Source: Dioszegia crocea (taxonomy: Eukaryota; Basidiomycota; Tremellomycetes; Tremellales; Bulleribasidiaceae). Taken from it: 64,000 bases of DNA. Positions 10,224 to 20,743 of the stretch are shown here, in pieces; position 1 is the stretch's first letter, and each line of letters starts with the position of its first letter. Location of the stretch: contig BCKK01000001.1 in assembly GCA_001600615.1 (NCBI GenBank), positions 907,082 to 971,081 on the forward strand, given 5' to 3'. Both the position numbers and the translations under genes were made by a program. The notes under the pieces are model-generated. The model ran no database searches, was not told where the DNA came from, and saw only the letters and a program-made list of their open reading frames with translations.

Positions 10224-11557
10224 TCATATGGCAGACCTAGCCCTCAGCGCCAGCGCATTGAGAACCAGCATCATCACGGTCAGGCTACCCATCCGCTCTG
10301 CCACCCTGCTAGCCCTCGTCCGCACATCCTCCTCAAAGTTGTTGGTACCACTCGCCACGTTGATGGCGACAACGCCTGGTTTGAGAGTCGAAGTGGGGAT
10401 CTTGAATTTGGGAGAGGGGACGGCGGATACGATGACGTCGGATATGGAGTAAATGGCTTCGGGGGTCAGGGAGGTTGTGGAAATGCACGGGCCGAGGGAT
10501 GGATCGTGTAACTCCCAGATCTGGATGGAGGAGATGTCGATAGAGAAGACGATAGCGCCTTCGTTTACGAACATGCTCGCAAGAGGTAGACCGACAGTAT
10601 CAGATCTGACAATTAGCATTTGCATAAATGAGTCGATACTGGGCAGAGGAACTCACCTGTTGACTACGGTCATCACTTTCCCAGCAAGCCTTGATCCTGC
10701 TGGAGCCGCCAGATTGTACAGTCCCTGTAGCTGAAGAGCGCGAACGACGGCCAGAGGCGTACACGGGTAGATGGGCTGGTCGACGAGGGCGGATGTGTCG
10801 ATCTCGGATAGGATAGTTGGTGGTGTCCGGATAGCCTCGGACCAGTACGATGGGTGAAAGCCCTCGACGTCGATACGAGGCGATATCCACGAACGGATCT
10901 CCTTGTCCTATATCGTTAGTAGGCCGAACTTGTTTAAGACCGTTCTGGACTCACCTCCTCGAACCCAAAACATGGGGTATAGAAGATCAAACCATCCACC
11001 GACAAATCCTCATTCAGCCTCTTGATCTCCGCCTGCAGCACCGCCATATCCCTCTGTGACCGGAAATCTCGGATCTCGTACTCCACGTCCAACTTTGCGC
11101 AATTCACTCCGGTCATCTTGGAGTACATCTCGCACCCCTTGTCCTCGGACATGAGCAAACCAACAATCTTGAGTTGTCGGCCTGTGCTCGCGACTGATGA
11201 CAGAAGAGGATTGAGATGACTAATCACAAGGTCTCGAGTGGCATTGATGGGAAATGCGCGACCCTCGATGGTTGATGTCACTGAATCCGCTATGATGGGG
11301 AGAGGTTGGATAGCGGCGCTGCACTGGCGGCAGTGCGTGTCCTGTACTCGTCGTTCGTGCGGAAAGTTGATGAGATAGGTCGATCCTTTGGAGAGATGGG
11401 CAGGAGTAGAGGAAACGAGGGTTGTGTCGGAAGAGCCCGTGTGTTGGGACGGCAAGCTGTCGGCCAAGCTGCCCCGGCGGCTGCCTAGGAGGTCCGAGAT
11501 CGAGCTCTCCGATGAGCTGGGGGCAATGGGGAGGGAAGAAGAGACGAAGAAGGACAT
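10224..11557 (-). CDS. MTD1: Methylenetetrahydrofolate dehydrogenase (NAD+), MTD1 type
   Basis: Cytosolic one-carbon enzyme oxidising 5,10-methylene-THF to 5,10-methenyl-THF with NAD+. Three exons are joined by introns near 10911-10953 and 10607-10656. The fold is recognisable from the folate-binding half (LKIVGLLMSEDKGCEMYSKM, then DVEYEIRDF) and the Rossmann half: GKVMTVVNRSDTVGLPLASM, then DVIVSAVPSP and VAINVASGTNNFEEDV. The Asn-Arg-Ser-Asp pattern is the signature that separates the monofunctional NAD type from trifunctional C1-THF synthase. The N-terminus carries about 80 extra Ser-rich residues before the conserved region when the ATG at 11557 is used. A downstream start or an undetected intron is possible. 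A TATATATA element lies about 115 bases upstream. It diverges from the mS35 gene. Confidence 0.9.
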
Positions 11558-12154
11558 TTTAGAACAAAAGGGAGTGGAAACGAAGAGCGAAAAATAGGAA
11601 AAAGCGAAAAGAAGTGGAAGAACAACGAGTGAGCGAAGAATGAGTGATAGGTCAAAGCAGATGCTGTAAGCTATATATACTCGTACATGCCATCCCTTCC
11701 TATGTTATGATCAGCAGCGGTCCAGATCTTCATCTAAATTAGCGTGATTCAGGCAATAATTCGCGGGTACCATGATCAGCCCCGCCGGCAATGGGCTCAA
11801 AGCCGGCGATGCGCTGAGGTTTCAGCATCGATTGATGTCAGACACAACAATTCAGCCCTTTGGATTGAGGCCGCCGGATGACTCCTGCCTTCAATCCCGA
11901 CTGCTGAGACGATTGAGCCCAGAATTGCTTTCATCGAGAGGGGATGAGGTGGATGTATGAAGGGTGGAGAGACTGCTGACGACTAAATGCCATACGCAGC
12001 AACATATTGCCGCAATTCTCCGGGTCGGCAAATCCTGTTCGGGGTTCGAATTTCGAAGTTACATAAGCAATGACCCTAGTTCAATCTCCATATCTTCATG
12101 ATACTTTGACATTTGCTTTGACATCTATAACTTACTACAAACGCATCTATCAGA
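11558..12154. promoter_or_regulatory. Divergent promoter, MTD1 / mS35
   Basis: About 600 bases between divergent starts. A TATATATA box at 11672-11679 suits leftward MTD1 transcription. An imperfect hairpin (arms CGATGC..TGA / TCA..GCATCG) lies near 11809-11832, and an 8-bp inverted repeat GGGCTCAA / TTGAGCCC sits near 11795 and 11913. Their role is unknown. Confidence 0.5.
11671..11680 (-). promoter_or_regulatory. TATA box of MTD1
   Basis: CTATATATAC, read on the minus strand as GTATATATAG, sits about 115 bases upstream of the MTD1 start codon. Assignment rests on sequence and position only. Confidence 0.45.
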
Positions 12155-13257
12155 ATGAGTCTCGCATCCACCACACGCACAGCACGAGCTACAGTGCTAG
12201 CCGCTCGATATTTCAGCACCTCCTCATCTGCCTCAGCCGATGCTCCAGCTCCATCAACGTCGAAGAGAGCTCCTTCACGGACTAAGCCCTTGCGCGACTT
12301 CAACCTGAGCAACATCGAGGACTTCCAGTTCGACGATGCCACTGCATATGGCTACATGCGACTGGAAAAGATCCGTGAAGCCCAGGAGATGATCCGGAGA
12401 GTTGACGTCGATCGTGCGAGCCTGCAGGGTACGGCACTAAGCATCTCAAGATCAAGTTCCTTGCTTATCATTACAGCTCAACGGAAACCCTTCACTCCTT
12501 CTACCGCCCCCATCCGCATATCACAGACTATCGACCTTTCCTCCCCTAATTCACTCGTACACCGGAAACGAGTCCTGGTCGCTCCGGTATCTAGACTATC
12601 ACTCGCTAATGCCGATGCGGTACAGCGATTCAAGGTCCTGGCTGGACCCCGATGGACACCCGGACGTCCAGGGAGAACAGAAGCCACGTTGGAGGATGGA
12701 GAGGGGAAAGAGGGCTGGGTGAAGATCAGCGAGGAGAAGTACCCAGATGGATTGATGAACCGGAAGTCGGCGGCGGATATGTTGGAGCGATTGACGGAGT
12801 TTGCCAATGTAAGTCTGGACGACTCTTCACTCAAACCCCGCCGAGATCGTCTCTGCAGCCCGCAGAATATTGTGCTCGCCCTGCTAGTGGCCGAGCGGCT
12901 TTGTCTTTGGCGCAGGGATAGAGAAGTGGTCAAGCCGTGTGCTGTGGGAGAAGATGGGGACATGGCCGGAGTGGACGCGCTGGCGAGGGAATAGATTGCG
13001 GCACATCTGATCACGCTTGATCTGTCGCACGTGCTGACCACGTACAGGACCCCAAATCTCCACTCCCAGCCTCGACACCTCTAGATCCCCGCCCCGTTCT
13101 CGCTCGACAACGCAAGCGCGTCGACCGCAGTGCCTTCCGCAATGCCCAACGGACCGGAGACTCGAGCCGGTCAGAAACGATTGGGAACGTGCCGGGCTTC
13201 CCGAAGGAATGGTTGCAGGGGAGTAACGTTAAGGGAGGGGAAGATCTCAGTTCATGA
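12155..13257 (+). CDS. RSM24: Mitochondrial small-subunit ribosomal protein mS35 (Rsm24/MRPS35)
   Basis: Component of the mitochondrial 37S ribosomal subunit. The N-terminus (MSLASTTRTARATVLAARYF) is Arg/Ser/Thr-rich without acids, a mitochondrial targeting presequence. The conserved family block follows: LRDFNLSNIEDFQFDD, GYMRLEKIREAQEM, VQRFKVLAGPRWTPGRPGRT, EGWVKISEEKYPDGLMNRKSA and DMLERLTEFAN. Two introns are called: a short one at about 12429-12476 and one of 239 nt at 12809-13047, by far the longest in the window. After it the frame reads DPKSPLPASTPLDPRPVLAR and ends at TGA 13255-13257. The long intron is itself open in one frame for about 60 codons, so an alternative product or a hidden exon is not excluded. 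Confidence 0.85.
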
Positions 13258-13904
13258 ACATACTTTTGATGGATGGACTGAGGCTTCGCTCGCCAGTCAA
13301 CTGGTCGTGTTCCGCGGTCTAGCTGCTGGAAAAGCCATTGGAATTCCGCACGTACTAGCCAAGCGTTCGCAGGCGGTTCATTGATAGCACCTCTTCTCTG
13401 CACATCCTACATAGCTACATCATCGCGAGATGATCAGAAGAAGACTACAAGTCTGATCTATACGATCCCTCACTTAGACGCTTCGGCCGGAACTTGCCGA
13501 GGTCGGACAGGTCGCCGTTTCAAAATTTCACCTCCACTCAAACTCCCCAATGTTCTCCGCATCCACCCCAGCTTGCAGAAGGCCTGGATTCGGCTGATGC
13601 CCCATTGTCATTGGCCTATCGATGCCCAGTCGGCCTTGCCAGGCCTTGCCGTGTATTTATAGAGGCAACAGCAAATTTTCAACTCCCTTCTCTTGTGGGG
13701 TCCTCATCAGCTCGCTTCGTTATCTGGAGCTCCATGACGGATATGGTCGTGTGCCGTGCCGGAGAAAATTCTGATCTGCATACGCTAGCAACGTACATTT
13801 ACTGACTCGTGATAAGATATACCATTAACGCCTGACAGAACAAAGTCAATCACATTTCGTCACTTCGACACCACCCAGTACAATCAAATCCATCGAACTC
13901 CAGG
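13258..13904. other. Intergenic, amino-acid permease promoter
   Basis: About 650 bases between two rightward genes. No RNA gene or protein-like frame was seen. The 3' part, with A/T-rich GATAAGATATACC at about 13810, is the likely promoter of the permease. GATAAG is the core recognised by nitrogen-responsive GATA factors, which is suggestive only. Confidence 0.45.
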
Positions 13905-16156
13905 ATGTCGCTATCAGGAGAGCCCGAGAAGAAGGACGCCGATGTTGGAACGCTCTCTGGTGCGGTCCATGGGCTAAATTATAGTGATAAGGAGCGAGGG
14001 GGCAAGGGTGAGAAGGCGGGTGAGGGTATACTTGTCATTGATGGAGAAGGTGAGTATCATCGGCGCAATGATGGCAGTGTCGCACCCATAGACTGACACT
14101 TCAGTGAACAAAGGCGAAGGCGCGGTCAAGCGGACGTTGGAGCAGCGGCATATGGCCATGATTGCGCTAGGTGGAGCAATAGGAACTGGTGAGTCTAAAG
14201 TCGATTATTGAAAGAGAAGTAGCTGATCTCGGGCAGGTCTCTTCGTGGGGTCCGGCTCGGCTCTCGCAACTGGTGGTCCCGTCGGAGTGTGGCTCGGCTA
14301 CATTTTCATGTCGTCCATGGTGTACGCAGTGATGGTGGCCTTGGGAGAGATGGCATCGCTGTTTCCTGTGGCAGGAGGATTTACCCACTACGCCGCTCGA
14401 TTTGTCGACCCAGCTTTAGGATTTGCGACTGGTGAGTTGAGTCCGCAAAGGTTACAAGCGGAGCTGATGAATAGGGGTCAATTACTGGTATTCATATGCT
14501 ATCGTGAGCTTCCATACTCAGACCACCGCCGACAAGGGCTGACGCTGCAGACCATTCCAGTTGAAATCCTGGCGGCGGCTATCGTCATTGGCTACTGGGG
14601 TAAGTCTACTGCACGCAACGTCCAACGGTCCTTCGAGCTGATGGGCAGACTCCCGCACACCAGCCGCGGTCTACATGACAGTCTGCTTTGTTCTCATCCT
14701 CGCCATCAACTTCCTCGGAGCGCGCGCCTACGGAGAAGCCGAATTCTGGTTCTCGTCCATTAAAGTAATCACCATCGTCGGTCTGATTCTCCTCGGTATC
14801 ATCCTCATGGCTGGCGGTGGACCAAACCACGACCCTATCGGATTCCGATATTGGATAGATCCGGGACCGTTCAACCAGCTTTCTCTGGGAGATGGCGGAT
14901 ATATTCCGGGTGCATGGGGGCAGTTCCTCGCTTTCTGGGCTTGTCTAGTTCAGGCTGCCTTTTGTAAGCTTGCCGCTGATTGTGCCGGATTTGCGCTGAC
15001 GATCCAGCTTTCATCGGTACAGAAATCATTGCTACAACACTTGGAGAGGCTCGTAACCCCCGAAAGACCGTCCCCAAGGCTATCAAGCGAGTTTTCTGGC
15101 GTATCCTCGTCTTCTACGTCGGAGGCATCTTCATCATCGCCGTGCTGGTCAACTACGACAACCCACGACTCCTCAACGGATCAGGCGACGCCAGCGCGTC
15201 TCCCTTCGTCATTGCTATCGAAAATGCTGGGATATCCGCTCTGCCATCCATCGTCAACGCCGTTATCGTAAGTCCCATGACCTGACAGGAGGATGAGCTC
15301 ACACCTTCAGCTCATAGCAGCCTGGAGTGCCGGAAACTCAGACTTGTATGCCGCAAGCCGAACGCTCTACTCTCTTGCTCTCGAACATCAGACTCCCGCC
15401 ATTTTCAGACGATGCACCAAGCAAGGACTACCAATCTACTGTGTGCTTGTCACTGGGCTATTCGGTGTGTTGGCGTACATGAACACTGGGAGCGAGGCCG
15501 CCGTCACCGCTTTCAATTGGCTGTACAACGTTTCATCCATCACTGGGATCGTCACTTGGTGGTGAGTGGACTTGCCTCATTGCGTGGAAGCCGTCTATGT
15601 AGGTCTAATAGAGCAGGGCGATTCTTCTATCGTACATCCGTTTCTATCACGGCATGAAGAAGCAGGGGCTCAGCCGTGATGATCTCCCCTACAAGGCGCC
15701 ATTCCAGCCTTACTTCTCGTACTACGGTGTAAGTCTGTCTCTTGATCAATATATCGACTGAGTGCTGATAAATCAGTTCGTGTGCTTCACTATCATCCTC
15801 CTCGTGAGTTGCGCGGCCACCTCATACTCAAATCGAGCGCGCTGACAACCACAGTTCAACGGATTCGAAGTCTTCCTTGAGGGCAACTGGGATACCAGCA
15901 CCTTCATCGCTGCCTACATCAGTAAGTCCACTCTGTGCCACTCCAGCCGCATGGCCTGCAGCTGACATCCACAGCAATTCCAATCTTTGCAGGCTGCTGG
16001 ATCGGGTGGAAATACATCAAGGGCACGAAATTCGTCACTCTTGCCGAGATGGATTTCCAGACTGGTCGACGGGAGCTAGACGAGCTAGAAGAGCGGGATG
16101 CGGGGATCTTCAAGCCCGAGACCAAGTTCCAAAAGTTCATGTCTATCCTATTTTAA
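13905..16156 (+). CDS. Amino-acid permease of the yeast YAT family
   Basis: Plasma-membrane amino-acid/proton symporter of the APC superfamily (AAP/YAT group: Can1, Gap1, Dip5). The intron-rich gene yields roughly 560 residues. A hydrophilic N-terminus is followed by the family start KRTLEQRHMAMIALGGAIGTGLFVGSGSAL (TM1). Then about twelve hydrophobic segments follow, including GEMASLFPVAGGFTHYAARFVDP, FWFSSIKVITIVGLI, FIGTEIIATTLGEARNPRKTVPKAIKRVFWR and AAWSAGNSDLYAASRTLYSLA. The cytosolic C-terminus ends with an acidic/Lys segment (ELDELEERDAGIF). These blocks are diagnostic of YAT permeases. Substrate preference cannot be read from sequence, although a Dip5- or general-type permease is plausible. 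Its stop is 90 bp from that of chorismate mutase. Confidence 0.92.
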
Positions 16157-16246
16157 GTATAATTAGAGCGCTAGATGTATGTAGTGATCCAACACAGGCG
16201 ACATTGACACCTACAGCCTTATAACGGCCAAAACAGACAGATCAAC

Positions 16247-17402
16247 CTACTTCTCCGCTCCTTGCCCGCCCTTCATCCATTCGTCGATCTGTTCTTGAGA
16301 CACACCGTCCAGTCGATGTATCAGATAATCCACCTGGAGCGTCAGCACACGCCGAAGCCCGGACTCACCTCAACGTCTTTAGTCAAGGGGATGACATGAT
16401 CCCTGTACAGCCTGACCACCTCATCCACGTCAATCTTCCTCGATCCCGCATCGTCAGCTTCCACCACCCGTCCATCTGCGTCCATCTCTCCACCGTACAC
16501 CCGTGCTTTGTTGCCCAAGCGGATGAGCAGCTTGGCCTCTACGGCGGGTTTTGTAATGAGGCCAGCGAGGGCTTCGGCATTTGGCGGATTTGAGAGGATA
16601 TGCGGGATAAAGTCGTGTGGCGCAGATTGGAATTTGGACTCGGATACAAACATCCCTACAGACCATCAGCAGGGGGATTGAGGCTAGGCGGGAAACGCAC
16701 CGTAATGTATACGCCGACTTAGTGCCTGTAGAACTTCCACATCTCGAGTCGCTGCCGACCCGTAATTCCCGTCATCCTCCAATCGGCCTTTCCACCCTGG
16801 TCGTGTAATAGCCGGGGCGATCTTCTGCACGTAGAACTCTAGGATCCTGGAGTTGACGTTTGTTGAAGGATGGTTATAGGCTGCAGCATGTAGGATGGAG
16901 GGGTAAGACTGAGGAGCGATGATAGGTTGGGGTAGCTTATCTATCGGGGTGAAGGGGTGTTCGTCTGGACTGCATTTATTAGCAAAGCCATATTGTGCAA
17001 GGAGGTCATCAGTACCTTGTGTATCTACGTGCTTTCGCTATTCGAGATCAGCTGAGCTCAGCGGCAGGAAGATAATGGCCAGACATACCGTGAAATGATT
17101 CAATCTCGAGCAAGAACCATTCTACCCAACTCCCGGTGAAGTTCGTCTCCTTCTCGAAAGCCCCCGGACGGTAGATGATGGGGTTGTGCGAGAATTGGGC
17201 GCGTTCAATGAGCACTGGTCAGATGTCAGCAATTGATGTATGTGCGTCTCCAAATACGGGAACAGCGCCGAGGCGCTGAAGGAGATAGGCGTAGAAGGGT
17301 GGACTGACGAAAGATGATGGTGTCTTCGAGCCTGATCAGCTGTTCTCGGATCCTGTCCAGAGATAGTAGCTCAGATACCGCTGCTCCGCTAGTGAAGTTC
17401 AT
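16247..17402 (-). CDS. ARO7: Chorismate mutase (ARO7 type)
   Basis: Converts chorismate to prephenate, the branch toward phenylalanine and tyrosine, in the cytosol. The start at 17402 gives [32 protein letters not shown], the AroQ helix 1 of fungal enzymes with its catalytic Arg. The next exons read [34 protein letters not shown] and [15 protein letters not shown], then [23 protein letters not shown]. The C-terminus [28 protein letters not shown] carries the catalytic helix. Size (about 270 residues) and motifs fit the allosteric fungal class, normally activated by Trp and inhibited by Tyr. Five or so introns were followed. It is tail-to-tail with the permease and has the unknown 17.6-20.3 kb gene behind it. 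Confidence 0.93.
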
Positions 17403-17583
17403 GATGTTTGGCAAGATGAGAGGAAGGTGAAGATATTCAAGGCCAGCCCGCTCGGGCCCGCGGAAGCGCGCGGAACCTCGTTCAGTCTCACTGCCTGCCC
17501 TTGCATGGCAAGCAGTGGCTAGATGCCCAAGGCGTGTATGACATGAATCTACAGCAATCAAACCAGCACAGTCGACACACTAG

Positions 17584-20337
17584 CTACTTTCTATCAACAG
17601 GCGGGCCCATAATATTAGCCACCATATCCTTATTCCACTTTCCAGGCGCATTGTCAACCCTTTCCCGCTCCCTCTTGACTGCATTCTCCTTATCCGCTTC
17701 TCTCTCAAGTTCCCGCTCTCGCTCTTCTCGCTCCTTATCCTTCTCCTTTTGAATCTCCTTTTCCCTCTCCCTTTCCTTTGATCGGGCCAGCATGGTCTTA
17801 CTGGCGATAGAGAGCGACCGGCCGAATGTGCCCAGCTTGGACTTGGGGGGTTGGGGAGAGCGGTCCGGAGTAGATGTGGGAGGGAGAGCTGGGGACGACA
17901 TGGTGGGTGAGGGGAAACTCGGGCGGTCAAAGTGAATAGGAACGGGTGGAGGCCTATAGACTAGCGGGGCGACCCTCGGACTGCCTTCGCTTCCGAGCGA
18001 AGAGCTCGGCGAGCCGTCCATAGCTCGAGTCATTGCTCGGCGTGCGGGCGAGCTGCTAGGTATGGGGAATGATCGACCAACATGTGATGATGGGGAAGCT
18101 GAGAAATCGAGGTCGAGCCTGTTGAATGTCTCGTCTAGCGGTGATGCCAACTCAGGTGCTCGGGCCGCTTCCGCACCGGGCGGAAGAGTGAGAATGGGCT
18201 TAGGGGGTGTAGGCGGGCTTCGCCAGGGTAGTGAGGATCGATTCTCATTCTCCACGGCCGAAATGACATCCCACCATCCGCCGCCGCCGCTGCCAACGCT
18301 GCCCGTACTGGACCGATCACCAGACTCCGCAGTTGCACTGAGGAACTGGTTGGAGAATGACCGCGAGTCCGTCGTCAGGGCCGGTAGGACCGGCCGCTCG
18401 GCAGAGACGATACGCTTGGACACCGGAGGTGGGACTTCGGACGAGGTGTCCGAAGCAACGTCCGCCGTATCTGGTAGATCGTCAAATGTGGCTTTTCGGG
18501 ATGGCAAGCTGGCCGAGCGGTTGTGCGATAGACGCCGTTCAAGGCTTTGCGGAGCAGGCAATCTTGAGTTGTCCAGAGAATCGTCTGCGGGATTGCTCGA
18601 CGCTGCGGAGGATAAGGCTCGACGATGAAGAGAGGGTTGTTTGGTCATTCGGGGTGGAGCCAACATTGATTCGGTGGGATTTGTGTTGTCGTGAGGATCG
18701 GCAATCAAGCCTTTGATCCGAGCAAAGACACTTTCGTAGGATCCATCAGGGAACTGAGATTAGCCAAAATGACTATCCTGAAGATCTGCCGACTTACTCG
18801 CTTTGCGATCTGATCCACTAAACCCGTCAACCACTCCACCTTTGCAGCCTCATCTGCGCCACTCGCATCCACCATCTCCCTCTCGCTATCAATCAACTCC
18901 TCCAGGACATTGTACGCCGCCTGATCATCCAGCCTGGGATTCATGTACAGCTTGGCTGTGATGTTGGCCACGCTCGGCTCGCGGTAGGCTACATCATCTT
19001 CGTCGGGCGGAGCTGACAAGAGATCGAGATACGGTTCGACGATCGACAGGGGTAAGGTAGATTTGGGCAGGTTGAATGATCGCCGAAGGACCAGGAAGGC
19101 CGGAATGAGTTGTGAGGCATGTGCTGATGCGCCGCCTTTACCCACGCAGACCGCCGCCTCGATATCGCCAAGATCCTTGCTGAGGGCGTCCCTCCCCTTG
19201 ACGGCCCATTTACACTTCAACATGTAATCCCGCTTTTCCCGCGTGATGAATTCGCAGACCAGCTCGAAGACAAAGTTGTGGATGGGTTTGGGATCGGGCG
19301 AGAGTGTGTTTCGTTTTGGAAGTGGTGAGGCTGATGCAGGGATATAATTACCGTTGGCGGGGGTGTTTATAGGGGATGAAATACCAACAGCGGATGGAGT
19401 GCCATTCTCGACATCTTTTATGAAGGTGCTAATGAGCTTGATGCAGCCTGATTTGGAGGGTGCGGGGAGGGTGATGTTGTATGTCGGCCGCTCGGGGATG
19501 GTCGTCCTCGCTTTGGCTGATCTGAATGCTGGTCGTAGAGCTGGTCGTCGCACAGTCTATCATCAGCTGCAGTCCAGACGGGCACATACCATAGCCTCAA
19601 GCTGTTCGAGTTCTAGCCCAATCGCATACCGCCCCTCTCCAGCTACCCTCTTTCTGATATGCTGCACAATCACCCGCTCCGCATCGGGCGTTGCGAGCTT
19701 CAACAGCTGAAACCCCAGCTCGACTGAAGTAAAGTACGACAGCGACATCCGTAGCGACAGAATAAGGGCAAGGCCAGTCTGTCGATTCGAGCTCAGCTGC
19801 ATCGCGTCCACACCCGGTATTCGCAACCCTTCCTCAACTTCCGCCAACTTGCGCGCTATGTCCTCAAAGCCTTCCCGTCCGAGGGTGCCTTTACCACCTC
19901 GACCGAATTTCTTTTCGCGCATCTTCAGCTCGCGCGTGAGGACATATTCGAGTATGACTTCGCGTGAATGCTCCACGCTCGGTGGGGGCTGGGAAAGGAG
20001 GTGGTGGAGTATGGTGACGGGGGAGGCGGAACGAGATAAGGGGAAAGGGCCCATAGGCGGCGTGAGGTCCGACGGAGGGGGGACATTGGCTACATATCGA
20101 GCACGAGAGAACGCGATGGTGCAGTGAGGTGGTGTCTGTTGTCAGCTTAGAAGGTCGGACCGAACCCACCCTATCTTCTAGTTCGGCTAAGCCGACGGAG
20201 ACTTCAAACAAGGTATCGCCTTTGCTTCGTCTGCTGATGATCCATTCTTCAAGAGCTTCCGCTGCGGAATCGACGGTGTTGGTAGGGGAGGCGACAAATT
20301 GGATCAAGTGTGGAGGTATAGAGACTCGGGTGCTCAT
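17584..20337 (-). CDS. Large uncharacterised protein with Lys/Glu coiled-coil C-terminus
   Basis: I do not recognise this protein. Four exons join cleanly (donors GTGGGT, GTATGT and GTAAGT), from MSTRVSIPPHLIQFVA at 20337 to PPVDRK at 17584, giving about 835 residues. The N-terminal half is folded-looking and alpha helical: AAEALEEWIISRRSKGDTLF, SREVILEYVLTRELKMREKKF and MSLSYFTSVELGFQLLKLA. The middle holds HNFVFELVCEFITREKRDYMLKCKW, LIPAFLVLRRSF and YNVLEELIDSEREMVD. The C-terminal 350 residues are Ser/Pro-rich and disordered, then end in a long KEREREKE-type charged coiled coil. The layout suggests a scaffold with helical repeats, which is inference. The join at 19553-19595 produces LEAM then TVRRPALRPAF. 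Confidence 0.7.
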
Positions 20338-20743
20338 CGTGGCTGGGATGAGAGGTGGAAATGGAGACTCGTGAAGTGCGGAATGGGGTTGTGTTTCAAA
20401 CAGATGTGCTCATCAACAAATGAAGTTTCGAAGGCGCGTCGTAAAAGGTCGTGAGTGTGAGGGTCTGTCTATGTCTGTCCAAGGATGATATGAGAGTTGG
20501 GAGATGGTGAATGCACCCTTTGTGCACCGTGAAAGAGGGCGATACAGGTCTGCGCAGTACTCGAGTAAATAAGGCACGGGGTCGGACCATGCCGTACACG
20601 CTCCAAAAGATTGCTGGCTGTCCGGAATCCTATTTCCGGAGTCTGAAACACTTGGCAAGTGGAAGATGAAACATGGGCCAAAGTTGGATGATCTTCTACT
20701 CCCATCCAAAAACTATCCTCTATAAGTCTCATCAAGACGTACA
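20338..20743. promoter_or_regulatory. Divergent promoter between two uncharacterised genes
   Basis: About 406 bases between start codons facing apart. A TATAAGTC stretch at 20731-20738 lies just before the rightward ATG, probably within its leader. No other signal was seen. Confidence 0.4.

Noticed and set aside
12041..12065. GGGGTTCGAATTTCG, similar to a tRNA B box
   Set aside because: The box deviates after GGTTCGAA, and no A box or acceptor-stem pairing is found at the right distance.
12478..13041. 187-codon minus-strand frame over mS35
   Set aside because: Overlaps conserved mS35 exons; composition (Arg/Ser/Thr) fits antisense of a coding region.
16342..17402. Clustering of aromatic genes as a biosynthetic gene cluster
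   Set aside because: Chorismate mutase, IDO and DAHP synthase are separated by unrelated housekeeping genes, and no tailoring or transporter genes sit with them.
18062..18628. Plus-strand 188-codon frame opposite the large unknown gene
   Set aside because: The minus-strand gene has consistent exon joins on both sides; the plus frame is a shadow of its disordered region.
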